The notes beneath the pieces were generated by a model that ran no database searches, was not told where the DNA came from, and saw only the letters and a program-made list of their open reading frames with translations. Shown here piece by piece: positions 21,621 through 33,265 of a stretch of DNA of 64,000 bases. Position numbers and translations under genes: made by a program. Position 1 is the stretch's first letter; each line of letters starts with the position of its first letter. The stretch spans positions 48,822-112,821 of the forward strand of contig JAKSZP010004236.1 in the NCBI GenBank assembly GCA_022478985.1, given 5' to 3'. The DNA comes from Massospora cicadina. Taxonomy: Eukaryota > Entomophthoromycota > Entomophthoromycetes > Entomophthorales > Entomophthoraceae.

Positions 21621-22512
21621 AAGTTCCTAACGTAAATTAGAAAAGATATGCCTGTTGGCTACCAACTTCCAGTAACCAAGTAGACCTCCATTCTATTTTT
21701 GCTCCATTTTGTTTGGCCAACTAAAGAGTAGATGGTTAGATTTGTTTGCTTAGCATGGGAACAAACTACTCTTATTAACTTGTATATTTAATTAATTAAA
21801 AGATTAGCGCTTCAATTTAACTTTCCCTTGCACATACATCTATCTATAGAATCAATTTAAAATACCTAGCTTATGACCATGCCCCTGATTTCGATTAATC
21901 TAATTATAATCCATCAATATCCACCTTACCAGTGCAAACCTAAAATCACTAATTATATTATTTTACCTTACCACCGCACCCTAGTAATTTTTTATCACTC
22001 TATACATTTTCAACTTTCTTGCCACTGCGCTAGCTCAAACTCTTTATAAAAAGGCTTTTTTATTTTATTCAGCTATTTACTAGCATTTTGATAGTAATAG
22101 ACAGATTGCTATTAATTTAATACTTCCCCAAAGCCAAGGCACCAGTTCACAGTTTTTAATCAATATGCAACTGTCCCAAAATTCCCAAGTGCTACTATGT
22201 ACCAGCTATTTTGAACCAATGAGAACTAGGAATTTAGTGTGTATATACTGAAGGGATTACTATTTTAGAAGTAAATCTGCTTTTATTGATAGGTTGCCAA
22301 GTCTACCTGCACCTACCCTGACAACTTAGCTGCGAGCCTCTAATCAACTGTAAGCACCTTAAGACTATGGTGTGTTTGGTTTATGTTTAAGGATAAAGTT
22401 GTTTAATATAAGGGTTTTGTTCATGCTTAATGGTTTCTTTTATCATACAGATTACCTTTTTTGTGCAACTGACACGTGCACTTTAAATATGACGCTGCTT
22501 TGCCAATTTCAA

Positions 22513-22985
22513 CAGTCATTAAAGTGCTAATGGATTTTTGCAATTTAAGCTTTATGGGAAACAGCACAACTTAAAACATTATTGTATTCCTTTGTAACTT
22601 ATTAGTATGTAATCTAACCCTTGGATCTTTAAACAATTTCTGAGCTATGTATTAGTATAGAGACCAAGGCCTATGGCATCTCTGATGCGCAAAAACAACC
22701 TAAAGGCAACAGATGACAAATAGAGGAAGGCTACATAGCTTGAGGAAGGAACTTATTTGTCCTATTGAGTCACCTATGGGCTTGGAAGGAATTATAGAGT
22801 GGAGACTTTATTGAATGATATCAAGTACTTTAGAATGAACAGGGATCAATTCTTACACCATCAAATATCTGGCTAATGGAAAAGTCATCAATAGGCTCCA
22901 CGCATTATTGTCAAGACCCTATAATGAGGCTAAACTGATAATATAGAAAAAGATAACTAACCGTTATTCAGATTTAGAATGAAAG
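22513..22985 (+). pseudogene. C-terminal integrase/GPY-F fragment of element V
   Basis: Past the right LTR of T, plus-strand coding resumes: YTIKYLANGKVINRLHALL then SRPYNEAK near 22.87-22.94 kb. This has the form of a GPY/F module tail (YTL..LDGK.....H...L+PYNE). It fits as the continuation of the integrase cut off at about 15.48 kb, with T as the insertion. Confidence 0.55.
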
Positions 22986-23440
22986 TGCCATTTGGTGTGT
23001 TGACATTATTCTGGGGTTTATCATTTAATTTTATTTGCTGTAGTTATTGCCTTGTGTTAAATGGGTACATGAGCTGTATCTACTAAACCTTGAACCCATC
23101 TAATTTGTAATTGCATGCAGGCGTTAATCAGCCTTTTTGATAGTATAAGCCTCCATATATATCACACATAGTTCCCCCATGAATTTTATAGATCCTTCCT
23201 AAACCTGGACCCCATTATACATAAAATATCCATTGTCATTTGTATCTCAAAAAATTTTATTCCATAATTTAAAGACTATAATCTAATTTTTATATTCCCC
23301 AAACCATCTTAAATACCCCAATTTTACCCAAATTAGGCTATTTCTATTAGAAGTTACCTCTAGAATACCTAACACTATAACAGGTAATGTGTAATGAACA
23401 TCTTGAGTTGCCTCTTTCTGGTTATCTGTAAAGTGGAATC
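22986..23440. other. AT-rich DNA without recognised genes
   Basis: May contain the 3' LTR of element V up to the start of X2. I see no coding sequence and no repeat partner. Confidence 0.3.
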
Positions 23441-23901
23441 ATTGGCTTGTGCATAAAAGCCCTGTAAAGAGATGCTCAGCCTAATAGGGCCAAACATGTG
23501 CATTGATGTTCCAAAGACTCACGCGCTACATTTTCATTAATGTTATACACCCTTCTATACATATATCTTATATGTTTTGTCTTATCATGAAAAATATCCG
23601 TCACTTAATTACATGCTTTCACAGGAATTTGAAGGCTATGTTAACCTTTATAAACTAAAATAACTTTTTTATGACGCACCCTATTATCTTTAGTACCATC
23701 TCAAAAATCCAGGAGTTTTTGTTGGTCTTAATAAAGCTCAAAGTTTATTAGTCTATGTATCTTAGCAATCTTCTTAGTGGAACATTATTGACTAAGGAAA
23801 ATAAGCACTTGCCTATACTATAACTAGTCAAGATATAGAATAGAGAATTCTTTACTTAATAAAAAGTGAGTGATAAATATAAGTTTAGCTAAGTTATGGT
23901 C
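23440..23901 (-). repeat. X2 3' LTR, first piece
   Basis: The segment from about 23740 aligns with the X2 5' LTR on both sides of the unknown insert: CTCAAAGTTTATTAG with CAACAAAGTGTTAAG at 40008-40022, and TATACTATAACTAGTCAA at about 23815 with the same string at about 41350. X1 begins at 23902. The left end is estimated from the length of the 5' LTR. Confidence 0.6.
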
Positions 23902-24083
23902 TGTTATAACTGGATATTGGGCGTCAATGTACAGCTGCACAGGTCTAGTTGTTTATTGATATGTAAATACTATATGAAGACATTAACCCTATAATAAGAT
24001 GAACAATGAATATATTGCAAAAAAATTATATTGACAGCTGTATTTAATAGGTGGAAAAAAAATTGTTTAATTTTTGTATGCCC

Positions 24084-26172
24084 ACATCATCCAGCTCAAT
24101 CAGATTATACAATTATTTGCTTAATTTACTGTGGGTTATATACCTAAGCTGATGTGGAGTTAACATATGAGATGATAACTAACGTATGGTTTAATTCCTA
24201 ATGGGATGTTATCAAATTTGTCAGGATTTAGTTACACTGGCTTACTGAATTTTCGCTGGGAAGGATTCAACAATTAACAAATTGTTCACTTACTGATTTA
24301 ATTATTCTTAATTTAATAATCTTTTATGGATCAATTAGAGTTTGTCCTCAATCAATTAAAGGCTTATTATTAGTTGCTGGGCGTTGCAAAGTTTTTAGTG
24401 GCAACTTGCAAGTTAACCTAGTACGCGGCCTGCTCTTAATGGATAAAATGGGTTCTTTACCTAAGAAGGTTTCTAGTTCAAAGTTGATAAACCTCTGAGG
24501 GTTGAGCAAAGGCGTTTAGAAACGTTCTTTGATTATAACACAGAAGGTGTCATGTTTTAGGTGGAGACAAAATCTGACTAGATGGATGAGTGAGATCAAA
24601 GTTTTGATTGACTCAAAAGGGCTAATCCATCAGTGATGGCTTCCGTTCCTATTGGAGCACCAAAGGAAGGGTTGGGTGCCAGGTTACCCAATATATTCTC
24701 TTAGTTTTATTAATTGTTAAATCAGGGCCGCTTTGATTGTAGCTAGCTTCTGCTCCCTGATCTTAACTGCACATATTCTTGACCTTTGCATTGAGTAACT
24801 GAAATAAATAAAGTGAATCAATAATAGTATAAAGACTAATATTAAAGTTGATTGCCCAAAAGCCACGTTGAGTAAAGGGTCCAATGCTAGACAGGTGCTT
24901 CTTCCTCTTGAAGATTTTTTGAACTGTTAGGTATCACTTCATTATTCTCTTAACGCAGGGAGTCAACCGGAGATTTGATAACAACAACCTAAGGATATCT
25001 GATCCTTGCATTTTATTTAAAGTTTAAGCTATACAACCTATGTATCAATAACTAAGTTATTATCAGTTTTGGATCTTCTTTTATTAGGGAATTATTGGGG
25101 ATTTTATAGTATACTGGGCGCACAGCTTTTCAGCTGCCACTGGTGATAGATCAACTATTCCCTGTATGATTTGACCCTTGAGTTTTAGCTTCCAAATCTT
25201 GGCAGGTAACTTTACCTTGGTTTTCTTATATAGCGAAATCCTCAATGTTTGGCAACCAATATATTGGTGTCAGGAGCCAGACATCAATTGATTTGGTCGT
25301 GTTTCCCAATGATGATTTTACCTTTGACACAAGTGTTAAAAAAGCCTAGATAGTTTTGACAACTCCCATCCGTTCACTTTATACTATTTATCAAAATAAT
25401 TCAACTATCAGATGTTAACCCTCATTGAATTCTTACAAAATATTGCTGGGGATGATCCCAACGAAAATATTGATTAGATTAATCATTAAAGCCTTTCATT
25501 GATTAACTATCACTAGTACCTTAGTTGGCAACCATTGCTGAAATATCAGATTAGAACCGCCAATCTTCAAGTTGATTGATTTTTCAGAGGGTTAGAAAAT
25601 GTGGTCAGCTTAAATTACAACATTTATAAAGTAGAATAAAAGTTGAGAAGTCTAATAGATATTTGGTTTGTTATACATTTGTGTATCTTTTACTTTTAGG
25701 AATAGAGTTGAAGGATATTGGTCCTTTGCAATAAATTGCTGTAAAGTTCTCCATAGGCTACTGTGTCAATTGAGGAAGAAAAAGTTCCCCTGGAACCGTT
25801 GAACCTACTGTCACTAGGTTAAGTTCTAATGTGAAGAGGAGTGCCCTTGCTCCAAAAGTTTGCCAACTCTAGAGGAAGAATAAAGGGAAATGTTTTCTTG
25901 TTTTTCTGAAAAATTTCAAGTATTTTCAAGGTTTATATTGAAAAGCAGTTACACAATTCTAGATTTATAGACAATACACTATTTGGTTGTGCGGATTCAA
26001 CTAGGACAGTAGTTTTCATACGTTATCAACACAATCAATTACTATATCAATAATCTATACAAAGCACACATTAGAACCGGAGCAGCAGACTAAAAAAGTT
26101 TACATTTGGTGCTCATTACAGGGGTTAGTTGGGTATAACGGTTTAAAAAGTTTACAAAGTTACTTCTTAAGT
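24084..26172 (+). mobile_element. LTR-PBS fragment S inside the X1 3' LTR
   Basis: About 2.1 kb absent from the other X1 LTR. It carries a plus-strand LTR-like sequence ending in TTTACA at 26104, followed by a PBS TGGTGCTCATTACAGGGG (26107-26124) and some 48 bp of leader, then stops. No gag follows. Motifs such as GGGT-TTTACCTAAG and GTTGAGCAAAGGCGT recall the Z LTR. TGCCC occurs at both junctions (24079-24083, 26173-26177) and may be a TSD. The left LTR boundary is uncertain. Confidence 0.55.
26107..26124 (+). other. Primer-binding site of fragment S
   Basis: TGGTGCTCATTACAGGGG, two bases after an LTR end ACA. The same motif occurs beside five other LTRs in the window. The LTR-end string AAAAAGTTTACA is repeated about 50 bp downstream, after the PBS. 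Confidence 0.75.
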
Positions 26173-26663
26173 TGCCCTTAATTTATAATAAACTACATTA
26201 GAGTATATAGGTAATACATAATTATTCTGGAAGATGGTTGAAATTATTGGCCTAGAATCTGGGGGAAACCACTTAGCGATTGCTTTTAGACTGGCATGGG
26301 TACAAAAGAGAGAATGAAAATAAAAAAAGAGTTTTTTTCTATGACACTGTAAAGCTTAATAAATATAATAAGTGATTTGGGAATATTTTCAGCTGTGTAA
26401 TACTAATTTGAGCCTCAATACCTATCCTTGTCATGGCCAAGGGAAAAATGTTGGTGAAATAATTTTATCAGTTAATAGTTATATATATAAAACTTTGGCG
26501 CAGAGGCAAGGTGATCTGCCATAACATAATTTAGTAGATTGACATCAACATCAGGATATACCCCTAAAGTCTAATTTCTAGAATGATATTGGCCTAAGTC
26601 CCAAGAAATTGAAACCTTAATCTTAAATACAGATAAAATAAAAGATAATATAAATTGATTAAG

Positions 26664-28559
26664 AAAACTTTATTTTCCGGTTCATCTCACTTCAAAGCAA
26701 TTTTATTGAAAGTAAAAAGTAAGTTTACCACTCAGCTTGCCGTGACACTGCTCCACAGATGTCCTCTTCCCAACCATCTGCTACTCCCAGGTGGTGCAGC
26801 GATGAAACTCCTCTGAGTTTTTTGTCTGGCGGGCAAATGCTTGCTGCATGGCTCAGCCAGTCCACCCATTCTTTAAGTCACTTCATTCCCCTGAGAGATC
26901 TCACTTTGCACCTTGTGGGATTTCCCAACTTGATCCCACCTAAGTGCCCTCCCACGCTCAAGTCTTTGATTTTGCCTTTGTTCACCTATTTATTATTGTT
27001 CCCATGCAATGAAAAAGCTATTTATTAAGCTTTCTTTTGTTATCTTTCCACCAGCTGAGTTTATTGACTTTCGCCCTTATAAGGGCTACCTTGATATTGG
27101 TTTTCCTCCAAAGAGGATGCAGCTGCAGCTACCCCATTAAAATTTAAAAATGTCTCATCCCTACAACTGATACAATCTTCCCTAAGGATACTACAATGTG
27201 ATATCTTTTGCAAACATACCTTTTCGTCTGCCTTTCCATATTTTGTATGATGTGTTGAACACAGAGCTTTCAGCATCTGGCATCAATCTCACTTTCCAAT
27301 TCACTGTACCTACTAGTGCAGAGCTTTTCTATCCCTCACGCCACTTCTATCATTATCCCTCACTACTCCCATATTTCTAAGAAAATTTCCCCGCGTTCTC
27401 GCATGTCTTCAGCACCAGAACATTGCTTTTAGGGCTAGGACTTGACAAGGGATGACATTTTTGTCACATCTGTTTTACCATAGATCATAATAAAGACCCT
27501 GTCCCAAACCTCTGACATCAACTCCACCATTTCCTCTATAGTCTTGTTGGCTGCTTCTAAATGGGATTTTTCTTCCCCCTCCACCTCACCCACTCAATCA
27601 ATGAGCAGCGTTAAGCTACTGCCCCCACCCAAAACTCTAGCCATCTTCACCAACCTAAAGATGCACCAACTAATCAGGGTCAGGCTTGGACTAGTGTACC
27701 CACATAAGCGCCATATCATTCGTCACCCATATTCAACTTCTCACTGATTCCCCACTAAAACTAATTAAAATACATGGGAACTACAGGATGAGAGTAATTA
27801 ATTGGGTGAAATCACTCCATCCTCACCCAATGAAATTGACTTTGGTCAATTTTTGGACTCTGACTTTTATTGCTCTGTTCAACCCCAAGTGGTATATTCC
27901 AAAAATTGAATGCCATACCATTCCTTAGTGATAATCAGTTTACCGTTGCAGCAGCTTCCTCCCCTTTAGATATTCCCCTATGTGACGTCAACTTTTGATC
28001 TATCTCTATGCTGGCACATGGTCTGCCCAAGATCAGCTTTCCCCAGAATTTCCCCGCATCACCAAAACTGAAATCTCACAGTTACATAAATCGGCCAGTG
28101 ATGATGTAAGGACTGTTTATAACTGCTCTATTTCCATCCCCAGTAGTAAGTTTACCCCTGAAAGTGCCACAAAGATGTCCTATCTACCAAACACCGCATG
28201 ATTGCTGAGCGTACCTCACTTATTATTAAATGCCCTCAGCACATCCCAAGCTGCCTCAGATACCCTATTTTTGCACGTTTAGCACCTCACACCGTGGATG
28301 CCCTCACATCTTTGCTCTCTGCCATAGTCAGAGTCAGATGCAGCATAAGTTTAGGTACCAAACTACCCTTGGCTCCCCCACACCCTCCGCCATGGATTTT
28401 AGTGGTGCGCTGCCTCACCACCTGGTTGGTGTGTTTCCAATAGATGTTATTTAGAAAAAAATCTTTCTGGGAGATTTGATTTGTTTAGGATTTAGTATAT
28501 ACTCTTTGAGCATTTGGTATGTCTGTCCTCAGATTGTTTTACCTCAAATAAATTAAATA
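26664..28559 (+). mobile_element. ORF1-only LINE-derived element A
   Basis: About 1.9 kb: a short 5' UTR (TCATCTCACTT, GCAATTTTAT blocks shared with C and B), an ORF1, and a 3' tail (CATTTGGTATGTCTGTCC, then TTACCTCAAATAAATTAAAT) homologous to the LINE 3' end. It interrupts the X1 3' LTR near its end. A TSD candidate is TAAATTGATTAAG (26651-26663) with TAAACTTATTAAT (28560-28572), 10 of 13 identical. No ORF2 remnant is present. Confidence 0.8.
26759..28405 (+). pseudogene. Element A ORF1 (RRM/CCHC LINE protein)
   Basis: ATG at 26759 opens 89 codons (LSGGQMLAAWLSQSTHS, FIPLRDL). The frame then shifts and FIDFRPYKGYLDIGF is read from 27060, matching FIDFRPYNGYFDHGF in B. A zinc-knuckle remnant (C-F-T-I-D-H-N-K) lies near 27.47 kb with the first Cys pair lost. 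TWELQDESN near 27.78 kb corresponds to the PWDLL..ESN motif. The ORF end region (CCGCCATGG..., then ACCTGGTTGGT) aligns with the stop region of B. The product would bind element RNA; this copy is inactive. Confidence 0.75.
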
Positions 28560-28605
28560 TAAACTTATTAATTGGTCAGACAAGTTACAACATTTCCCTA
28601 CTTGA

Positions 28606-30964
28606 CCAAACATTTAAGCACAATAATAAAGTGGGTGTCAGATACTCTCTAGGAAGATAAGGCCATTAGGCCAAGTAACATTTAAACAAATGCAAAGATA
28701 CAATGCTTTATTTGATGTGCACTGTGTAAGTATAGGTGTTTTCCAAAAACACCTTAAATTTATTATGGTGAGGATGGACAGCACCATAGCGCCAATGGAA
28801 TCCTTTTTGGGTTGGTGGATTGGCGGAAGAACCTTAACTTACAAACAACCAGGAGTCTGTAAAGTAATATCATTTCTGACGAGGGCCTGATGACCCAGTT
28901 CAGTAGTATAACTTCATCCAGCGCAGAGGGGAATTTCATTGGACTTTAAAATATACTTTGGTAAATTTAAGTTGCTTTTTTAACTTTTGCCTTAATCATT
29001 GGAAATGATTCCTTCACTCAACTCAGCACTCAAAAGTAAGGAATGTTAAGATGTGGTCTCACTTTGGGTCTTAAGTTTAACCTCCATCAGCTCTGGAAGC
29101 CGCATGGGCATGGTATACATGTTCTCAAATAGTATACAGTAAAAACCTGACAAGAAATCCAGTCTCATAAGGTGTTGGCAGAGTAATGATGATTGTTTCA
29201 GAAAAATGTACATACCTGCGTCCACTAGGTCACATTCCCTATCATTGGATTCCTTGTTATAATACAGTGGATAGATTTTTGACCCCTACATCGAAAGTAC
29301 AATTCTCATTGTTGGCTTTAAGCCCATATTTCCTCATAATAAATGCACCAAGAAGTAACTCATAGTTTTTATGAGTTAAAACAATGGATGGAGCAGACAA
29401 ACTCTTATACAAATCCCAGCGGCAAGGAGCTATATACTCACAGTGAGGCAGTAGCGCTAGGTCACACGGTGCCAAATTGTTTTCAATGAAGAAATATTGG
29501 GTATAAATTCAAGTTTATTTATTAGCGTCAAAGGACTATTTGATGGGTTCCTACTGTCCACAATTGCCCGCACTGGTACATTAACTCACTGATATCAATG
29601 TAAGTACATTCAGCGTGATTATTCACACCATTAAGCATTTGAACAGTAATAGTATCTAATTGACTCAGGTAATTCAAAAAGTCAATACCTGCCTGTGGCA
29701 GCATAGGCGTAGCAAACTCTTTTTCTATCATCATATCAGACATTCAATTTCTGTTATTTTATGAATGGGATTTTTGAATATCTGGAAGAAGTATAATTTC
29801 CATTTTCTACTCTTCCAGAGCTTTCCCACTTTATTGTCCATAGTTGAGTTCAAATAATGAATCCCCAATCCCTTCTTATCAGGCTTAATATTATGGTTGC
29901 CAAAAGTAAGGCTGCACCAGTTGGGGTAATCAACCATCTTAGGGATGGTAGTACTGAAATTTAAACAGGGTAGCATATCCATTATAATTCTCTGTGAGGC
30001 TTGCATGCATGGCGGAAAGTGATCTTAGCATAGTTATAAATCAAAACCTTGGCCTCATACATTAACCAAGTCTTATAGTATAAGTGATTGGCGAAGTCCT
30101 AAATTACTTTGCTAGCTTAAAGTTGATAAACAGGAGGGTAATTTTCTAACCTATCATCATTTATGCCCCACCACCACATCAAAAATAATTTTTTGCTATT
30201 AAGGTAAGACATAACAGCTTCAGTTATCTTTGTCAATACTAGCTCCTGATTATAAGGTTTATTTTGTCAGCGTGGCAATTTGGTCTTGTTAATGATGTTC
30301 CCATTATATTCTCAAATAAATGCATAAATGTATTTTTCATGTCTAGTAAATTTAGCAGTTTGTTAGGGTTAACTTGGTCTAAATCATTAGAGTGATTTAT
30401 ATTGGCGTCTTGGAAACTGGAATTGATAGAAGTGACAGCTGTTTTTGCAGTGCTGGTATTAATAGCAAATATGGGTACATTAGTCAATATGTTGGCAAGT
30501 AGGCCTATGCTGCCTCCATAGAATTGTCTGAACCATAATCTGAGGACTCAGATTGACTAGTCTCTTATCTAAATTTACAAGTAGCCTCTTTAAAATCTTG
30601 GCGGAGTTGCTTTACTATGCTATAAAAGTGATGTCATTCTGCCGTGGTTTTTTGTTTATCCTTGTCCTGTTTCTTAAAGAGACTTGACCAAATAAGAATT
30701 CAATTTTTGGATTTCACGCCCTTGATATTGAAATAATCTTTATAAAATATTCAGCTTACTACAGGAATCTTCTTATTAACTGCCCCATCTATAGGTAAAC
30801 CAAGGCCATTAAGGTGGTGCAGGGTTTTATGGGTCTCCATATTGAGTTGAAACAAATTAAGAAGTATTCCCATGAGCCTAGCACTTTACAAGACTTCCCT
30901 ATAACTTGGTTCATCATACAAAACGCACAGCATGTCACCATGAAAATCATCATCTGACTATGCC
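28606..30964 (-). pseudogene. X1 gag-like ORF and protease-end region
   Basis: The first ATG after the PBS is at about 30.96 kb (MA-stop-SDDDFHGDMLCVLYDEP). Sustained minus coding follows: MGILLNLFQLNMETHK, LHHLNGLGLPIDGAVN, a Ser/Asp-rich hinge (SQSESSDYGSDNSMEAA) near 30.52 kb, then open stretches at 30487-30239 and 30006-29257. The last one ends with NYELLLGAFIMRKYGLK, which has the form of the conserved retropepsin end (YDVLLGMPWLRKYG). The next 600 bp (LSGFYCILFENMYTMPM, LPELMEVKLKTQ) is open but has no RT motif before the polypurine tract. The protease active site was not seen. Confidence 0.6.
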
Positions 30965-31004
30965 ATTTTGATTTATATTAACAGAAGATGAGACTTAAAG
31001 GTGG

Positions 31005-31022
31005 CACCTGTAGTGAGCACCA
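31005..31022 (-). other. Primer-binding site of X1
   Basis: The minus strand reads TGGTGCTCACTACAGGTG, two bases after the LTR end at 31025. Confidence 0.8.
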
Positions 31023-31024
31023 AA

Positions 31025-31727
31025 TATTGCAACTAGCGCTTTGGAATCAATGTACAACTGCACAGGTTAGTAAATTTTCCATAAAATAAAGGTAACTGTT
31101 TTTAAGACATTAAACCTAGAATAAGAATAAAGATAAGTTACTGAAAAATTTTTAATTTTAGCAGCTATAAACCGCTAGGTGAAAGAAAAATCCCTCTCAT
31201 ATTGCCACTCCCATCATAAAATGAACTATACTAAGGAATACTGGGAAGTACATAATTATTCTAGAAGAGTAGTGAAACCATTGGCTAAGAATTTATGGAA
31301 CAAAAACCCTTAGCGATTGTCTTTATGCTGGTGTGGGGAAAATAGATTGTATAATAATAAAAAATAAATTTTCGAATTTATGTCACTGTAAAGCTTAATA
31401 AAGTAATACCGAGCGAGTTGGGGTATATTGTCAGCTGGGTAGGAATAACATGAGCCTCAATACTTATCCTTGTTATGGCCCAGGGAAATATGATAGTAAA
31501 TTGATCCTGGTAATCAATAAATAATATATGAAAACCTGAGTGTGGAGGTAAGATGAACTTATGTAACCCAATCTGATGGATTGCCATCAGCATCAAGATA
31601 ATTCATTATAAACTAAGTTGACAGATTGACGTTGGCGTCAAAGCTCAAGGATTTAAAACCTTTATCTAAAAATAAAGATTTATAAAGGTAATATACATTA
31701 TATGGTTTATCAGAGTAAAGCACAACA
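31025..31727 (-). repeat. X1 5' LTR
   Basis: A 703-bp repeat aligning with the split 3' LTR. Its TG terminus on the plus strand is TA (31025), a transition. It is followed by the TSD TGGTC at 31728-31732. Confidence 0.85.
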
Positions 31728-31732
31728 TGGTC

Positions 31733-32150
31733 ACATCTCAAATTTTATGCCTTTTGTGTGATAAGAAAATTTTTTGAAGGAGCTTTATAATTAGTTAGGT
31801 TGTTACCAGCTTTTTTAATAAACTTATTGTCATTTTAGATATAATGATTTTTTGTCCTATGTCATTTTTGGGTTTGGTCAATAGATTCATCAGTTGGTAA
31901 ATTCCCCTAGTTAAGTTCTGTTATTTATGACTTGTCTCATATCCAAAAAATACAATTATCGTCACTCAACAATACCCCAATAAGATCTTGCCATGAGGTA
32001 CATAAAGCAAAATTTATATTATAATCTTGATAACTAAAGTATCCATTTAACAGAAGCTATGGAGTATTTAGGTCTATATCAATAAATTACTCAATAGGGT
32101 CATATATATGATGTCAAGCTTATGAGCTATTCTTCCAGGACAATGGTGGT
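31733..32150 (-). repeat. X2 3' LTR, second piece
   Basis: Continues the X2 LTR beyond the X1 insertion and aligns with 41430-41678 and the start of 58333-58500. The right end, where the polypurine tract should be, was not located. Confidence 0.5.
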
Positions 32151-32299
32151 ACTAGAGAACCAAATCTTCCAATTTTGCATTTTGGTAAAACTAGCATTTG
32201 ATCATTTGCTTATTCAGTTTTCTAACTAATAAGCATTTAAACATTACACTGTAAGGGAAGCCTAAAAAATCATCTTCTAATCTTCATACTTCCAAATCA

Positions 32300-33265
32300 G
32301 TGGTGTCAGGAGTTGGCTTTTAAGATGTGCTTAACTCTGAGGAAAAATAAACTTATCCAAAAAGGCTTAAAAAGGAGACAACTTGTTGGTCCAATGGTTA
32401 CTTACCTTGAAAGCCATCAAAGCTTCGTGGAAGCAATATTTTCACTTGGAAGGGTCAGTGTGGGACAATTTACATAGTATGAAAATAAGATTTACTATTA
32501 TACCGCTCTACTGCCCCATTGGTAGCGGAATGGTATGAAGCACTGAATTTTGGTAAGTTAAAACTATGAATATATCTTGGTTACCGCCTAATACATGAGA
32601 AATTGTAGAATCAAAGGACAATAAAATTTTATTCTACATGTTGGGTGGATACTGGCTCAAGTAGAATAGATGATACAGGATTAGCTGTCACAGAAATCAC
32701 CAAAATAACCTTTATTCAATTTATAGATTAATCTAAAGCAATGATGTTGTAGTGGTGGCCATAAATTGAAGTTGGTAGTGGACTAAGAACTCCAATACTG
32801 ATGTTTCCAAATGCTGATGTTGGCCACACTACTTTATGAAGATATATTAGGTTGGAAGAGCTATGTTTGGCAAACACATGGCAGGAGTCAGGGACATATT
32901 TTACAAAACAATTAATACATTCCCAATATCATTAATAACAGTCCATTAACATATTTTCTGAAAAAAACCATGTCTTAAAGTGATATTATCCTCCCTGATG
33001 TTAGAAGACCAGGCCAAAGAGCGCGCATAGGGTAGCCAGAATGTTCAAACTTGTTTGTATAAAAATCCTTCTTGATATGGGTCTAATTAACCATTCTCCT
33101 CATTCTGTCCTAGTTTTAAGTTTTTTTGATCCCACACCTTGTGAGTCCAGTTAGTTCGTAAATCTGATCTTTTTGAGAAGTATAAAGGGATAGTATGAGT
33201 ATTAAAGACGGGCTATAGGAATTCTGACGTATAGAACCCTGCTCAATGGACAATAAAAAATAAAG
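32300..33265 (-). pseudogene. X2 integrase fragment
   Basis: Minus-strand frames give NISIGVLSPLPTSIYGHHYN, then IIALD-x-SINWIKV (family: GPLP-S-GH-YI-VAID-FTKWIE) at about 32.72-32.8 kb, and FSASYHSATNGAVERYNSK at about 32.48-32.55 kb (family: YHPQTNG-VER-N, with the catalytic Glu retained). It lies downstream of RNase H on the same strand. Numerous stops. Confidence 0.75.

Larger units (their letters stand above)
15478..22512 (+). mobile_element. Ty3/gypsy element T with two diverged LTRs
   Basis: Two related direct repeats (about 15478-16344 and 21649-22512) flank a gag-PR-RT-IN series in the plus direction. The LTRs share blocks such as AACAAACT, a CACC...GACAGCTTA-like segment and an AAATATGCGCTTCTGC-like 3' end, and finish in TTTAACA and TTTCAACA. 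They are old: identity is well below that of the Z or N LTR pairs. A polypurine-like AGAAAAGATA precedes the right LTR. The left LTR start is approximate. No TSD could be confirmed. T interrupts the integrase of element V. Confidence 0.65.
23902..28592 (-). repeat. X1 3' LTR, interrupted by S and A
   Basis: LTR sequence is at 23902-24083, about 26173-26663 and 28573-28592. These align in order with 31025-31727, for example CAATGTACA-CTGCACAGG, ACATAATTATTCT-GAAG, GAGCCTCAATAC-TATCCTTGT and the terminal ACAACA. The two interruptions are a plus-strand LTR/PBS fragment S and the ORF1-only element A. Confidence 0.85.
23902..31727 (-). mobile_element. Ty3/gypsy-type element X1 with gag and protease only
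   Basis: LTRs at 23902-28592 (split) and 31025-31727 enclose about 2.4 kb. The ends are precise: TGGTC is duplicated at 23897-23901 and 31728-31732. A PBS lies at 31005-31022 and a polypurine tract (minus strand TCAAGTAGGGAAA) at 28593-28605, directly before the TGTTGT start of the 3' LTR. The interior encodes a gag-like ORF and a protease-end region, but no RT, RNase H or IN motif is visible. The 3' LTR was later hit by S and by element A. Confidence 0.85.
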
